Of a DNA stretch of 18,718 nucleotides, positions 1-7,500 are shown in pieces. This stretch comes from JACJXF01 sp964349045. Lineage in GTDB: Bacteria > Bacteroidota > Bacteroidia > Bacteroidales > GCA-2748055. The notes under the pieces are model-generated. The model made no database searches, was not told the DNA's origin, and worked only from the letters and a program-made list of their open reading frames with translations. Each line of letters starts with the position of its first letter. Within the stretch, counting starts at the first letter, position 1. Location of the stretch: contig CAYGFI010000100.1 in assembly GCA_964349045.1 (NCBI GenBank), positions 1 to 18,718 on the forward strand. Reading direction: 5' to 3'. The translations under genes were made by a program, and so were the position numbers.

Positions 1-1
1 T

Positions 2-1207
2 TTCGAAATCCAGAAAAATAAAATACAACTATATTGCAACCAGGTGTTTGTTACCGATTCAGTCGAAGGTATTGTACCGGAATTTCTGACACTCCTTCAC
101 GGGGTTCTCGATTCGCCGGATATCCCACTGAACGTTTCCCGCAGTTACCTGCAGAGTGACTCCAACGTTAAAAAAATATCCTCACATATTACCAAGAAAG
201 TATCTGACCGGCTGGAGGAAATCTTTAAATCCGATCGTCAGCAATACGAGAAAAAATGGGATGACCTGAAACTTTTCATTGTATATGGAATGATAACGGA
301 GGAGAAATTCTATGAAAGAGCAGTGAAATTTGCACTGTTAAAAAATACCGAAGGTAAATATTTCACATTTGATGAATATAAAACCCTGATTACTGAAAAC
401 CAAACGGATAAAAATAAAACCCTTGTTTACCTATATACCACTAATGTTGATGAGCAATTTGGTTTTATTGAAGCTGCCAGGAACAAGGGATTTGATGTAT
501 TGGTTTTTGACGGACAGCTCGATCCTCATTTTATCAACCAGGTAGAACAGAAATTTGAAAAAGCTCGTTTTATCCGTGTTGATTCTGATGTGATTGAAAA
601 GCTGATTGAGAAAGAAGAAATAAAGGAAAGCAAGCTGGAGGAATCGGAAAAGAAAGATTTGAGCGCTATATTCGACAGTCAGTTGAAAACCCGTAAAGGT
701 TTTATGGTACATTTTGAAGCGTTATCCGAAAACGACCAGCCGGTATTGATAACCCAGTCGGAGTATATGCGTCGTATGAAGGATATGGCCGCAATGAGTG
801 GAGGAGGCGGTATGTTCGGAGGATTCCCCGATAGTTACAACCTGGTGGTAAATACTAATCATCCTCTTATCACGAAAATGGTTGAGGATAAAAACAAAAA
901 GCTCTCGGCTAAACTTAAGAAAATTGAAGAAAGTATTTCTCCCCTGAATGAGGAAAAGGATCAACTCCAGAAAGATCAGAAAGCTAAAAAAGAAGACGAT
1001 ATCCCTCAGGCTGAAAAGGATAAGCTGAATGATGTTCAGAAGAAAATTGAAGAATTCAATTCAGAAAAAAAAGTAATCCTCGAAGACTTTGGCAGCAAAA
1101 ACAAGGTACTTAAACAACTTATCGATCTTGCATTGCTTTCCAATAATATGTTGAAAGGGGAGGAGTTGGTGAGGTTTGTGAAGAGGAGTGTCGAGCTGAT
1201 TAAATAA
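2..1207 (+). CDS. htpG: Molecular chaperone HtpG (Hsp90 family), 5'-truncated by window edge
   Basis: This is the middle and C-terminal part of bacterial Hsp90, a cytoplasmic ATP-dependent dimeric chaperone. The reading frame is open from base 2, and the residues before the first possible start (FEIQKNKIQLYCNQ) belong to the family. The gene therefore begins outside the window, and GTG at 44 is an internal Val codon. Visible landmarks are the middle-domain segments TDSVEGIVPEF and DSPDIPLNVSRSYLQ, then EYMRRMKDM followed by a Gly-rich run and the C-terminal-domain segment NTNHPLI. The end, ALLSNNMLKGEELVRFVKRSVELI, is typical of the dimerisation domain. About 401 residues are present; the ATP-binding N domain is missing. 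Between NTNHPLI and the final helices lies a Lys/Glu-rich, coiled-coil-like stretch of about 70 residues (nt 884-1093) that classical HtpG lacks. The stop is 9 bp from the stop of the convergent next gene. Identification is firm. Confidence 0.97.
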   Translation, partial: FEIQKNKIQLYCNQVFVTDSVEGIVPEFLTLLHGVLDSPDIPLNVSRSYLQSDSNVKKISSHITKKVSDRLEEIFKSDRQQYEKKWDDLKLFIVYGMITEEKFYERAVKFALLKNTEGKYFTFDEYKTLITENQTDKNKTLVYLYTTNVDEQFGFIEAARNKGFDVLVFDGQLDPHFINQVEQKFEKARFIRVDSDVIEKLIEKEEIKESKLEESEKKDLSAIFDSQLKTRKGFMVHFEALSENDQPVLITQSEYMRRMKDMAAMSGGGGMFGGFPDSYNLVVNTNHPLITKMVEDKNKKLSAKLKKIEESISPLNEEKDQLQKDQKAKKEDDIPQAEKDKLNDVQKKIEEFNSEKKVILEDFGSKNKVLKQLIDLALLSNNMLKGEELVRFVKRSVELIK

Positions 1208-1216
1208 AAATGATTT

Positions 1217-1738
1217 TCAAAATAATTCCCTTACCTCCCTTTTCAAATACTCAATGGCCGGCGCTACGGGCGACCCGTTCATCTCATTTGCATTCTCAAG
1301 GATATGACGGTTCAGAAGCATCCCGCTGTTTGCCGGTTTAAGTTCCTTTGCTGATTCTGTAATAAGCTTAATCATATTATTTTTCGCCATTTTCACCATG
1401 TCCCATGCCTGTGAACTGATATATGTCTGCTGAACCAGGTTGTGTTCATACTCGGTACGTATAGAAGATACCAGTTCATTAAAAGTCTGGCTTACATTCA
1501 AATCCTGCTGGCTAACCCTCATAACCAGTGCTTCCGGAGCAATTCTTTCCAGAAAAAGAATCAATCTCTCATATGCCTGAAGTCTTAAGGGCAGGATGCT
1601 TTCCTTTTTGTCCCTTGACATTTCATACCTTCTTCTTTTTTCTTCATTTTGCAGATTAAGACGGATTAACAGGAAGGCAGTAACAAAAACAATCAGTGCA
1701 GGCAGGGTATACTTAAGAATTTCAAGGATATCGCTCAT
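1217..1738 (-). CDS. Membrane-anchored protein of unknown function (possibly DUF7935 family)
   Basis: A 173-residue protein. It opens with one hydrophobic segment (about residues 8-27, LKYTLPALIVFVTAFLLIRL), followed at once by basic residues (EEKRRRYEMSRDKK). This predicts a single-pass inner-membrane protein with a cytoplasmic C-terminal part. The rest is helical, rich in Leu, Glu and Arg, and contains RLQAYERLILFLERI, which resembles short Bacteroidota proteins I recall as DUF7935; I am not certain of the family number. There are no catalytic motifs or cysteines. The start is the ATG at 1738, just before the membrane segment. The gene ends 9 bp from htpG (convergent) and is divergent from the aminotransferase. 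No function can be assigned; the ordinary codon use and intact frame suggest a real conserved gene. Confidence 0.85.
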   Translation of the reverse strand: MSDILEILKYTLPALIVFVTAFLLIRLNLQNEEKRRRYEMSRDKKESILPLRLQAYERLILFLERIAPEALVMRVSQQDLNVSQTFNELVSSIRTEYEHNLVQQTYISSQAWDMVKMAKNNMIKLITESAKELKPANSGMLLNRHILENANEMNGSPVAPAIEYLKREVRELF

Positions 1739-1797
1739 GTTAATAAATTTTTTATACTTAATTGGTCAAATAATAAACAATTCATAATCAAAAAAAG

Positions 1798-1805
1798 TAT
1801 TTTTG
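1798..1805 (+). promoter_or_regulatory. Candidate -7 element for the aminotransferase gene
   Basis: TATTTTTG fits the Bacteroidota -7 consensus TAnnTTTG and lies 50 bp before the ATG at 1856. I see no TTTG at the usual -33 distance, so this is a half-match only. Confidence 0.35.
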
Positions 1806-1855
1806 GGGCGGAATAAAGATTCTAAAATTAACACTAATAACCAAAATTAAAACAA

Positions 1856-3049
1856 ATGGCTAATGTTTCAAAGAGATTAAACAGTTTATCAGAGTCACAG
1901 ACCATTGCAATGAACCAGAAAAGCAATGCCATGAAGGCTCAGGGAATTGATATTATCAACCTTAGTGTTGGTGAGCCCGATTTCAATACCCCCGATCACA
2001 TTAAACAGGCAGCAAAGGATGCTATTGATGCCAATTTTTCTTTTTATTCCCCGATTACCGGATATCCTGATCTCAGAAAAGCTATTTGTAAGAAATTTAA
2101 AGATGATAATCATCTCGATTTTACTCCGGAACAGGTTATTGTTTCAGCGGGAGCAAAACACAGCATAGCAAATGTGGTACTTTCAGTTGTGGATCCCGGT
2201 GATGAGGTAATTGTTCCTTCACCCTACTGGGTGAGTTATATCGAACAGGTGAAACTGGCTGAAGGAGTAAATGTAATTATCGAGGCAGGGATAGACCAGC
2301 GATTCAAGATCACACCGGCTCAGATGGAAGCTGCAATAACTCCAAAAACAAAGGCAATCATTCTTTGCTCACCTTCCAATCCCTCAGGTGCAATCTACAC
2401 ACGTGATGAACTTGCCGGACTCGTTAAAGTTCTTGAAAAGCATCCCGACATTGTAATTATTTCAGATGAAATTTATGAGCATATCAATTTCGTAGGGGTT
2501 CATACCAGTATAGCTGAGTTTCCATCTGTAAAAGAGAGGGTTGCAGTGGTCAACGGAGTATCGAAAAGCTATGCCATGACGGGCTGGCGTATCGGTTACA
2601 TGGGAGCCCCGCTGTGGCTTGCAAAAGCTTGTGATAAACTACAGGGACAAATGACTTCAGGTGCTTCTTCTATTGCTCAGAAAGCTGCCGTTCTTGCTCT
2701 TACAGCCGATCAGAAATGCACTAAGGATATGAACCAGGCATTCCGTCGCAGAAGAGATTATGTTCTCTCCCGTATTGCGAAGATGAAAGGTGTGCGCTGC
2801 GATTCTCCGGATGGAGCTTTTTATGTGTTCCCTGATATGAGCGCTTTCTATGGAAAGACAAATGATGGAAAGAAGATTTCCGGTTCTGCTGATATGAGCC
2901 TCTATCTTCTCGAAAAAGGCCAGATCGCTACGGTTCCCGGGGATGCTTTCGGAGCAGATAACTATATAAGAATTTCTTTTGCCACTTCTGATGAGAACCT
3001 GGTGAAAGCAATGGATAGGATGGAAGCTGCCTTGAAATCACTTAATTAA
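1856..3049 (+). CDS. aspC: Pyridoxal-phosphate aspartate/aromatic aminotransferase, class I
   Basis: A cytoplasmic fold-type I aminotransferase of 397 residues, a usual length for the family. It most likely moves an amino group between aspartate (or a related amino acid) and 2-oxoglutarate, producing oxaloacetate and glutamate. Landmarks are SVGEPDFNTP near residue 38, YSPITGYPDLRKA near 64 (substrate-side loop), PSNPSGAI near 173 (Asn174 contacts the cofactor), SDEIYEH near 203 (Asp204 pairs with the pyridine N), the cofactor lysine Lys237 in GVSKSYAMTGWRIGY, and Arg372 in YIRISFATS, which binds the substrate carboxylate. All key residues are present. This is the subgroup Ib type (like Thermus AspC), in which exact substrate choice cannot be read from sequence; prephenate or other aromatic substrates remain possible. 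The start ATG at 1856 follows an A-rich leader. Its stop overlaps the stop of the convergent mgsA. Confidence 0.93.
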   Translation: MANVSKRLNSLSESQTIAMNQKSNAMKAQGIDIINLSVGEPDFNTPDHIKQAAKDAIDANFSFYSPITGYPDLRKAICKKFKDDNHLDFTPEQVIVSAGAKHSIANVVLSVVDPGDEVIVPSPYWVSYIEQVKLAEGVNVIIEAGIDQRFKITPAQMEAAITPKTKAIILCSPSNPSGAIYTRDELAGLVKVLEKHPDIVIISDEIYEHINFVGVHTSIAEFPSVKERVAVVNGVSKSYAMTGWRIGYMGAPLWLAKACDKLQGQMTSGASSIAQKAAVLALTADQKCTKDMNQAFRRRRDYVLSRIAKMKGVRCDSPDGAFYVFPDMSAFYGKTNDGKKISGSADMSLYLLEKGQIATVPGDAFGADNYIRISFATSDENLVKAMDRMEAALKSLN

Positions 3050-3510
3050 ATACTCCGGTTCATATATGATGTATAATCTTTAATCTTCGGAGTATACCTT
3101 TCGTTGAAAAGGGGAGAAGTAATTACAAAATCAGCGGTAGACCGGTTAGATGCTGTCGGTACGTTATACAAGACGGTTATTCTCAACAAGGCTTTCACAT
3201 CAACATCATGTGCCTGGGGCTGCATAGGATCCCAGAAAAATATCATCATGTCGATTTTCCCTTCAGCAATCATGGCTCCCAGTTGCTGATCGCCTCCGAG
3301 TGGACCCGATTTGAGTTTGGTGATTTCTATCCCGGGTAAACCGGCATCGAACATCCTCTGGTTGATTGTCTCTTCAACAAGCCTGCCGGTAGTCCCGGTA
3401 CATACCAACCTGTGTTTTTTAAGGTTAACCCAGTTATGATCCACCCATTCAATCAGATCCACCTTACGGTTATCGTGGGCAACAAGAGCGATACGTTTTA
3501 TTTTTTCCAT
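3046..3510 (-). CDS. mgsA: Methylglyoxal synthase
   Basis: Converts dihydroxyacetone phosphate to methylglyoxal and phosphate, a cytoplasmic bypass of lower glycolysis that relieves sugar-phosphate stress. The 154-residue length is normal. By alignment with the E. coli enzyme from memory, the active-site set is complete: His12-Asp13 (IALVAHDNRK), the phosphate-binding loop GTTGRL (39-44), SGPLGGDQQ (68-76) with catalytic Asp74, FFWDP with Asp94, and HDVDVKALLR with His101 and Asp104. The ATG at 3510 is the only plausible start, because the family's first strand begins a few residues later. The gene is convergent with the aminotransferase, sharing TTAA at 3046-3049, and divergent from mltG. 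A good promoter match lies only 5 bp before the start codon (see separate entry). Confidence 0.96.
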   Translation of the reverse strand: MEKIKRIALVAHDNRKVDLIEWVDHNWVNLKKHRLVCTGTTGRLVEETINQRMFDAGLPGIEITKLKSGPLGGDQQLGAMIAEGKIDMMIFFWDPMQPQAHDVDVKALLRITVLYNVPTASNRSTADFVITSPLFNERYTPKIKDYTSYMNRSI

Positions 3511-3514
3511 CCGT

Positions 3515-3545
3515 CAAAATTACTCCGTTGTATGATTTTTTCAAA
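3515..3545 (-). promoter_or_regulatory. Predicted mgsA promoter (TTTG-N19-TAATTTTG)
   Basis: On the minus strand TTTG (3545-3542), a 19-bp spacer, and TAATTTTG (3522-3515) match the Bacteroidota sigma-factor consensus TTTG-N19-TAnnTTTG at both elements. The predicted start of transcription falls at or within a few bases of the mgsA ATG (3510). It is the best two-part match among the promoters listed for this window. Confidence 0.55.
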
Positions 3546-3582
3546 CTTTAGTTTTTAACAAGCGTGATATTATTGTAAATTT

Positions 3583-3590
3583 TATCTTTG
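3583..3590 (+). promoter_or_regulatory. Candidate -7 element for mltG
   Basis: TATCTTTG fits TAnnTTTG and lies 23 bp before the mltG ATG at 3614, in the 103-bp divergent gap shared with mgsA. No clear -33 TTTG is present. Confidence 0.4.
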
Positions 3591-3613
3591 TCCATTCAAA
3601 CCGGAAACTGAAT

Positions 3614-4681
3614 ATGGCCAGAAAAAAAATTAGCAGAAAAACTCCTACTGTAATTAAATTAAGCCTGTATGCTATCCTGGCTGCTCTTATTGTTGCATTA
3701 TATATTCTTTTCAGGGTGTACAAAGCTATTTTTCTTCCTTCCGTTGATGTGGAAAACAATACTGATAAGTATTTATATATCCGTACGGGCGCCGGAATTG
3801 AAGAAGTTATGACTGACATAAAGAAACTTAAAGTTTTGAGCGATGAAAAGGGTTTTGAATGGTTGGCAAAAAAGAAGAACTATGCTGCCAGTATTCATCC
3901 CGGAAGGTATCGCATTGAAAAGAAAATGACCAATAACCAGCTCCTGAACATGCTTCGCTCGGGTATTCAGGATCCCATGATGGTAACTTTTAATAATATC
4001 CGCACTCTCGAAGAACTGGCGGGAGTCGTTAGTCGACAGCTTGAACCGGATTCAACTGAATTTCTTAAAGTATTCAGGGACACGAAAATTATCGCTGATT
4101 GCGGTTTTGATAAGGAGACATTTCCCTCCATGTTTATTCCTGACAGCTATGAATTCTACTGGAATACATCCCCAAAAAAATTTATTGATCGGATGAACGC
4201 GGAATACATTGCTTTCTGGTCGAAAGGCAGATACTCAAAGGCTGGTGAACTTGGTTTTACACCGGTCGAAGTTTCCACACTGGCTTCAATTGTTGACCAG
4301 GAGTCGCTGCATAATGATGAAAATCAAAGGATTGCAGGCGTTTTTATTAACAGAATTAAGGCGAAGATTCCCCTTCAGTCCGATCCAACCATCATTTTTG
4401 CCTGGAAGGATTTTTCCATGAGAAGAGTGCTCAATAAGCACAAGACAATCGATTCCCCTTACAATACTTATATTCACAGGGGAGTTCCCCCGGGACCCAT
4501 AAGTATTCCTTCGATAAGCGCTATTGACGCAATACTCAATTATGAAAAGCATAATTACCTCTATTTTTGTGCAAAAGATGATTTTTCGGGCTATCATAAT
4601 TTTGCAAAATCACTCTCTCAGCATAACGAAAACGCACGTTTATACCAGAAAGCGCTTAATCGACGGAAAATTTATAACTGA
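3614..4681 (+). CDS. mltG: Endolytic murein transglycosylase MltG
   Basis: A membrane-bound lytic transglycosylase that cuts nascent glycan strands and helps set their length during peptidoglycan synthesis. The protein has 355 residues: a basic N terminus (MARKKISRK), one membrane anchor at about 14-36, a LysM-like subdomain roughly 45-120, and the YceG catalytic domain to the end. The catalytic region is clear: LASIVDQES places the expected catalytic Glu at residue 230, followed by RIAGVFINRI, LQSDPTIIFAW, SPYNTYIHRGVPPGPISIPS and YLYFCAKDD, all family signatures. Length and order match E. coli MltG. The start ATG at 3614 comes just before the basic, anchor-containing N terminus. The next gene on the same strand (phosphohexomutase) is 140 bp away, so an operon is possible but not certain. 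Confidence 0.96.
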   Translation: MARKKISRKTPTVIKLSLYAILAALIVALYILFRVYKAIFLPSVDVENNTDKYLYIRTGAGIEEVMTDIKKLKVLSDEKGFEWLAKKKNYAASIHPGRYRIEKKMTNNQLLNMLRSGIQDPMMVTFNNIRTLEELAGVVSRQLEPDSTEFLKVFRDTKIIADCGFDKETFPSMFIPDSYEFYWNTSPKKFIDRMNAEYIAFWSKGRYSKAGELGFTPVEVSTLASIVDQESLHNDENQRIAGVFINRIKAKIPLQSDPTIIFAWKDFSMRRVLNKHKTIDSPYNTYIHRGVPPGPISIPSISAIDAILNYEKHNYLYFCAKDDFSGYHNFAKSLSQHNENARLYQKALNRRKIYN

Positions 4682-4696
4682 TTTTGTCGTTTCCCG

Positions 4697-4704
4697 TATA
4701 TTTG
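4697..4704 (+). promoter_or_regulatory. Candidate -7 element for the phosphohexomutase gene
   Basis: TATATTTG fits TAnnTTTG in the 140-bp gap after mltG. It would give a 5' leader of roughly 110 nt before the ATG at 4822, longer than for the neighbours. No -33 TTTG at proper spacing is seen. Confidence 0.28.
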
Positions 4705-4821
4705 CCAGTGGTTTACATATTATTCGTATCGCTGCCCGCAAACTTTCGGGATAAGTCATGTAAATGTTATGTGCATGAGCAAATCGGATAGGCTGTAACA
4801 TATCTATTCAATTCTTATTAA

Positions 4822-6234
4822 ATGACTAAACGTATAAAATTTGGAACCGATGGCTGGCGGGCAATAATTGCCAAAGACTTCACGGTTAGAAACGTTGCAG
4901 CCGTGAGTCTTGCATGTGCCGCATGGATAAATATCAAGTACAAAAATCCCAGAGTGGTAATAGGATACGACACCCGCTTCGGTGGGGCTATGTTTGCCGA
5001 AACCGTTACAAAAGTGCTGGCATTAAAGGGAATTGAAGTTATCACCTGTGATCATTTTGTTCCTACCCCTGCAGTTTCATATGCCATTACCGTATTGGAT
5101 GCATGTTTTGGAATTGTGATTACAGCCAGTCATAATCCTGCCAGCTATAATGGCTTTAAACTCAAAGGGATTCATGGCGGACCACTCATGGAAGAAGAAA
5201 TTAGAAATATTGAGAACCTGATCAACCCGGAGTTGGAAATTGATCTGGATCAGATCAGTATTGAAAGCCTTAAAGAAAAGGGTTTTGTAAAATATCATGA
5301 CATCGAAAAGTTGTACATCACTCATCTTAAAAATAGTTTTAAGATGGATCTTATCGCAAGATCCCGGTTTCATTTTGCTTTCGATCCGATGTTTGGAAGT
5401 GGTCAGAATATCATGAAGAAAATCCTGCCCGGGGTAAAATGCATCAATAGCATTCCTGATCCTTTGTTCAACGGCACCTCCCCTGAACCCCTTGCGAGAA
5501 ATTTAAAGGACTTTATGACCCTTATGGGAAGGAATCAGCAATACGATTGCGGACTTGTAGTTGATGGAGACGCAGATCGTATAGCTCTTGTAAATTCAAA
5601 AGGTGAATATATCGACTCCCATCACGTAATTCTTTTATTGATACATTACCTGGCAGGATATCGAAGACAAACCGGCAAAATAATTACAGGCTTTTCCTCC
5701 ACGGTTAAAATTGAAAAGCTTGCCGCACATTACAAGCTGGAAGTTGAAAGAGTTCCCATAGGATTCAAAGACATTTCAAAACACATGCTAAATGACGATG
5801 TTCTCGTGGGAGGTGAAGAATCGGGAGGTATTGGTGTAAAAGGGCATATTCCTGAAAGGGATGGCATCTGGATGGGCCTTTTGATATGGCAGTTAATGGC
5901 CGAATCGGACAAATCCCTCGAAACCCTTATCGGCGAGATCTATTCCATAACAGGTTCTTTTGCTTTTGAACGTTCCGATTTGCCTCTCGATAAGGAATTA
6001 AAAAACAGGGTGATAGAAAAGTGCAAAAACAATGATTTTACCCATTTTGGGAAATACAAAGTAAAAACCAGATCGGATCTTGATGGTTATAAATTCTTCT
6101 TCGATGACAACACATGGCTGATGATTCGTCCTTCGGGTACGGAGCCGGTTCTCAGGATTTATGCAGAAGCTGCTACAAGGGAGGAAACACTTATTATTCT
6201 TGAAGAAGCACGAAAAATCATTATGACTTTATAA
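4822..6234 (+). CDS. Phosphoglucomutase/phosphomannomutase family protein
   Basis: An alpha-D-phosphohexomutase of 470 residues that interconverts hexose 1- and 6-phosphates and thereby feeds nucleotide-sugar and glycan synthesis. All four family loops are intact. TASHNPASYNGFK carries the phosphoserine Ser103. DGDADR carries the Mg-binding Asp248, Asp250 and Asp252. GGEESGGIG (330-338) is the sugar-binding loop. RPSGTEPVLRIY (436-447) is the phosphate-binding loop. The N-terminal FGTDGWRAI is also typical. The sequence does not settle whether glucose, mannose or glucosamine phosphates are preferred. The opening is unlike bacterial GlmM as I recall it, so I favour a glucose/mannose enzyme. 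Its position between mltG and murB fits a role in envelope precursors. It is followed by a hairpin at 6251-6290. Confidence 0.93.
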   Translation: MTKRIKFGTDGWRAIIAKDFTVRNVAAVSLACAAWINIKYKNPRVVIGYDTRFGGAMFAETVTKVLALKGIEVITCDHFVPTPAVSYAITVLDACFGIVITASHNPASYNGFKLKGIHGGPLMEEEIRNIENLINPELEIDLDQISIESLKEKGFVKYHDIEKLYITHLKNSFKMDLIARSRFHFAFDPMFGSGQNIMKKILPGVKCINSIPDPLFNGTSPEPLARNLKDFMTLMGRNQQYDCGLVVDGDADRIALVNSKGEYIDSHHVILLLIHYLAGYRRQTGKIITGFSSTVKIEKLAAHYKLEVERVPIGFKDISKHMLNDDVLVGGEESGGIGVKGHIPERDGIWMGLLIWQLMAESDKSLETLIGEIYSITGSFAFERSDLPLDKELKNRVIEKCKNNDFTHFGKYKVKTRSDLDGYKFFFDDNTWLMIRPSGTEPVLRIYAEAATREETLIILEEARKIIMTL

Positions 6235-6250
6235 AATTAAGCGTATTGAA

Positions 6251-6290
6251 GCGAAGGGCCATTAAAAATAGAATTTTTAAGTTCCTTCGC
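6251..6290. terminator. Nested hairpin between convergent phosphohexomutase and murB genes
   Basis: The inner stem TTAAAAAT (6262-6269), loop AGA, ATTTTTAA (6273-6280) is perfect. It sits inside an outer stem GCGAAGG (6251-6257) and CCTTCGC (6284-6290). The structure starts 16 bp after the phosphohexomutase stop and is symmetric, so it could act in either direction. It lacks a clean U-run after the outer stem, so terminator function is an inference. Confidence 0.45.
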
Positions 6291-6293
6291 CCA

Positions 6294-6384
6294 ATCTCCC
6301 TACTCCCTACTCCCGTCTTCCTTCTCCCGTCTTCCGTCTTCCGTCTTCCGTCTCCCGTCTCACATCTCCCGTCTCCGGACTCCG
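6294..6384. repeat. Low-complexity tandem array, CTTCCGT/CTCCCGT type
   Basis: About 90 bp of degenerate 7-8 bp units (TCTTCCG, TCTCCCG, CTACTCC) occupy the gap between the hairpin and the murB stop. The run is almost purely pyrimidine on the plus strand. It resembles in kind, on the opposite strand, the GGGAGAA array at 8611-8680. It is non-coding; frames across it encode only monotonous LPSPV-like text. Confidence 0.85.
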
Positions 6385-6395
6385 TTCGAAAAAAA

Positions 6396-7409
6396 TCATA
6401 CCACATTAACCTCCATCTCCAGCGACACTCCAAACATCTTCTTCACCGAAGCAATAATCTTTTCCGCGAACCTGAAAATCTCCTTCCCGGTAGCCTCCCC
6501 GTAATTCACAATCACCAAAGGCTGAGTGGGATATGTACCCGTATTCCCTTCACGAACTCCTTTCCAGCCGGTATGTTCGATCAGCCAGGCAGCCGGAATT
6601 TTGGTGTTCTCTGCTGTGGCAGGATATGAGGGCAGATCAGGGAAGTGTTTTTTCAGAATATCAAAATCTGAATTAGAAATCACCGGATTTTTAAAAAAAC
6701 TTCCGGCATTACCCAGTTTTGCGGGATCGGGAAGTTTACTTTCACGTATTCCGATAATTGTCTGACGCAGGTTTTCAAGATCTTGTAAAGGTTTTTTCAG
6801 AAATTCTTTTTCCACCTGACCATATCCTAACTGAAAGCGGGGATGTTTTTCCAGTTTAAAACTCACCCCGGTTATCAGATACCGGTCCTTTAGCTCCTGC
6901 TTAAAAATGCTGTTTCGGTAAGCAAATCTGCATTCGGTGTTTGAAAAAGTTTTTTGTTTGCCGGTTTCAACAAAAAACCCCTCAACCTCATGTATAATGT
7001 CTTTGGCTTCGACTCCGTAAGCCCCGATGTTTTGCACAGGTGATGAGCCCACAGATCCCGGTATAAGTGACAGGTTTTCAAGTCCCGACCAGTGTTTCCC
7101 CACGCAATATTTCACAAAACCATCCCAGTTTTCCCCGGCTGCCGCTTTTATCAGCACCGTATTTTCATCTTCTGAAATGATTTCTATTCCCGTTAATGCC
7201 GGATGAATTATGGTTCCTTCATAGTCATCTTTGAATAGCATATTACTTCCTTCACCTAAAATCATAAAACGGGCAGCTGTGTTTAATCCCTCTTTAAAAA
7301 AATGTTGAAGATCTGCCAGATTCGGAGCTTCAAAAAAATACCGGCAATAAACTTTCAGTCCGAAAGAATTGTGTTTTTCAAGGGAATAATGTTCAAATAC
7401 CTCTGACAT
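6396..7409 (-). CDS. murB: UDP-N-acetylmuramate dehydrogenase
   Basis: A cytoplasmic FAD enzyme that reduces UDP-GlcNAc-enolpyruvate with NADPH to UDP-N-acetylmuramate, the second committed step of peptidoglycan synthesis. The protein has 337 residues, close to E. coli MurB (about 342), and is of the same type I architecture. FAD-binding signatures are LGEGSNMLF (51-59) and ENLSLIPGSVGSSPVQNIGAYGVE (111-134, split here only for description). Catalytic residues expected from the E. coli enzyme are present: Arg165 in FAYRNSIFK, the proton-donor Ser237 in NAGSFFKNP, and the Glu in LEMEV near the C terminus. The ATG at 7409 gives an N terminus (MSEVFEHYSLEKHNSFGL) that fits the family. It is divergent from the glycosyltransferase and its 3' end abuts a low-complexity array. 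Confidence 0.97.
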   Translation of the reverse strand: MSEVFEHYSLEKHNSFGLKVYCRYFFEAPNLADLQHFFKEGLNTAARFMILGEGSNMLFKDDYEGTIIHPALTGIEIISEDENTVLIKAAAGENWDGFVKYCVGKHWSGLENLSLIPGSVGSSPVQNIGAYGVEAKDIIHEVEGFFVETGKQKTFSNTECRFAYRNSIFKQELKDRYLITGVSFKLEKHPRFQLGYGQVEKEFLKKPLQDLENLRQTIIGIRESKLPDPAKLGNAGSFFKNPVISNSDFDILKKHFPDLPSYPATAENTKIPAAWLIEHTGWKGVREGNTGTYPTQPLVIVNYGEATGKEIFRFAEKIIASVKKMFGVSLEMEVNVV

Positions 7410-7425
7410 GGTTCAATTTATCGCA

Positions 7426-7433
7426 CAAATATA
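7426..7433 (-). promoter_or_regulatory. Candidate -7 element for murB
   Basis: On the minus strand TATATTTG fits TAnnTTTG. It ends 16 bp before the murB ATG, which would leave a leader of about 10-12 nt. No -33 TTTG at proper spacing. Confidence 0.4.
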
Positions 7434-7451
7434 GGGATTGAATAGTATTGA

Positions 7452-7483
7452 TTTGAGGATTAAAACGTTTATTTGTTACTTTG
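7452..7483 (+). promoter_or_regulatory. Candidate promoter for the glycosyltransferase (TTTG-N20-TTACTTTG)
   Basis: TTTG at 7452-7455, a 20-bp spacer, and TTACTTTG at 7476-7483 (one mismatch to TAnnTTTG) lie just before the TTG at 7501. If used, transcription starts near 7488, which supports 7501 over the upstream TTG at 7438 as start codon. Confidence 0.3.
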
Positions 7484-7500
7484 AAAAAAAACGCTACGGA

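Noticed and set aside
44..46. GTG as start codon of the first gene
   Set aside because: The frame is open upstream to base 2 and encodes conserved HtpG residues, so this is an internal Val of a truncated gene.
3541..3819. 92-codon frame on the minus strand over the start of mltG
   Set aside because: Antisense to the mltG membrane anchor, which explains its hydrophobic look.
4756..4778. Possible riboswitch-like hairpin in the leader of the phosphohexomutase gene
   Set aside because: Only a 5-bp TCATG/CATGA stem; no conserved riboswitch core recognised.
6246..6629. 127-codon open frame starting in the pyrimidine array
   Set aside because: The first part translates the repeat (LPSPV-like) and the rest is antisense to murB.
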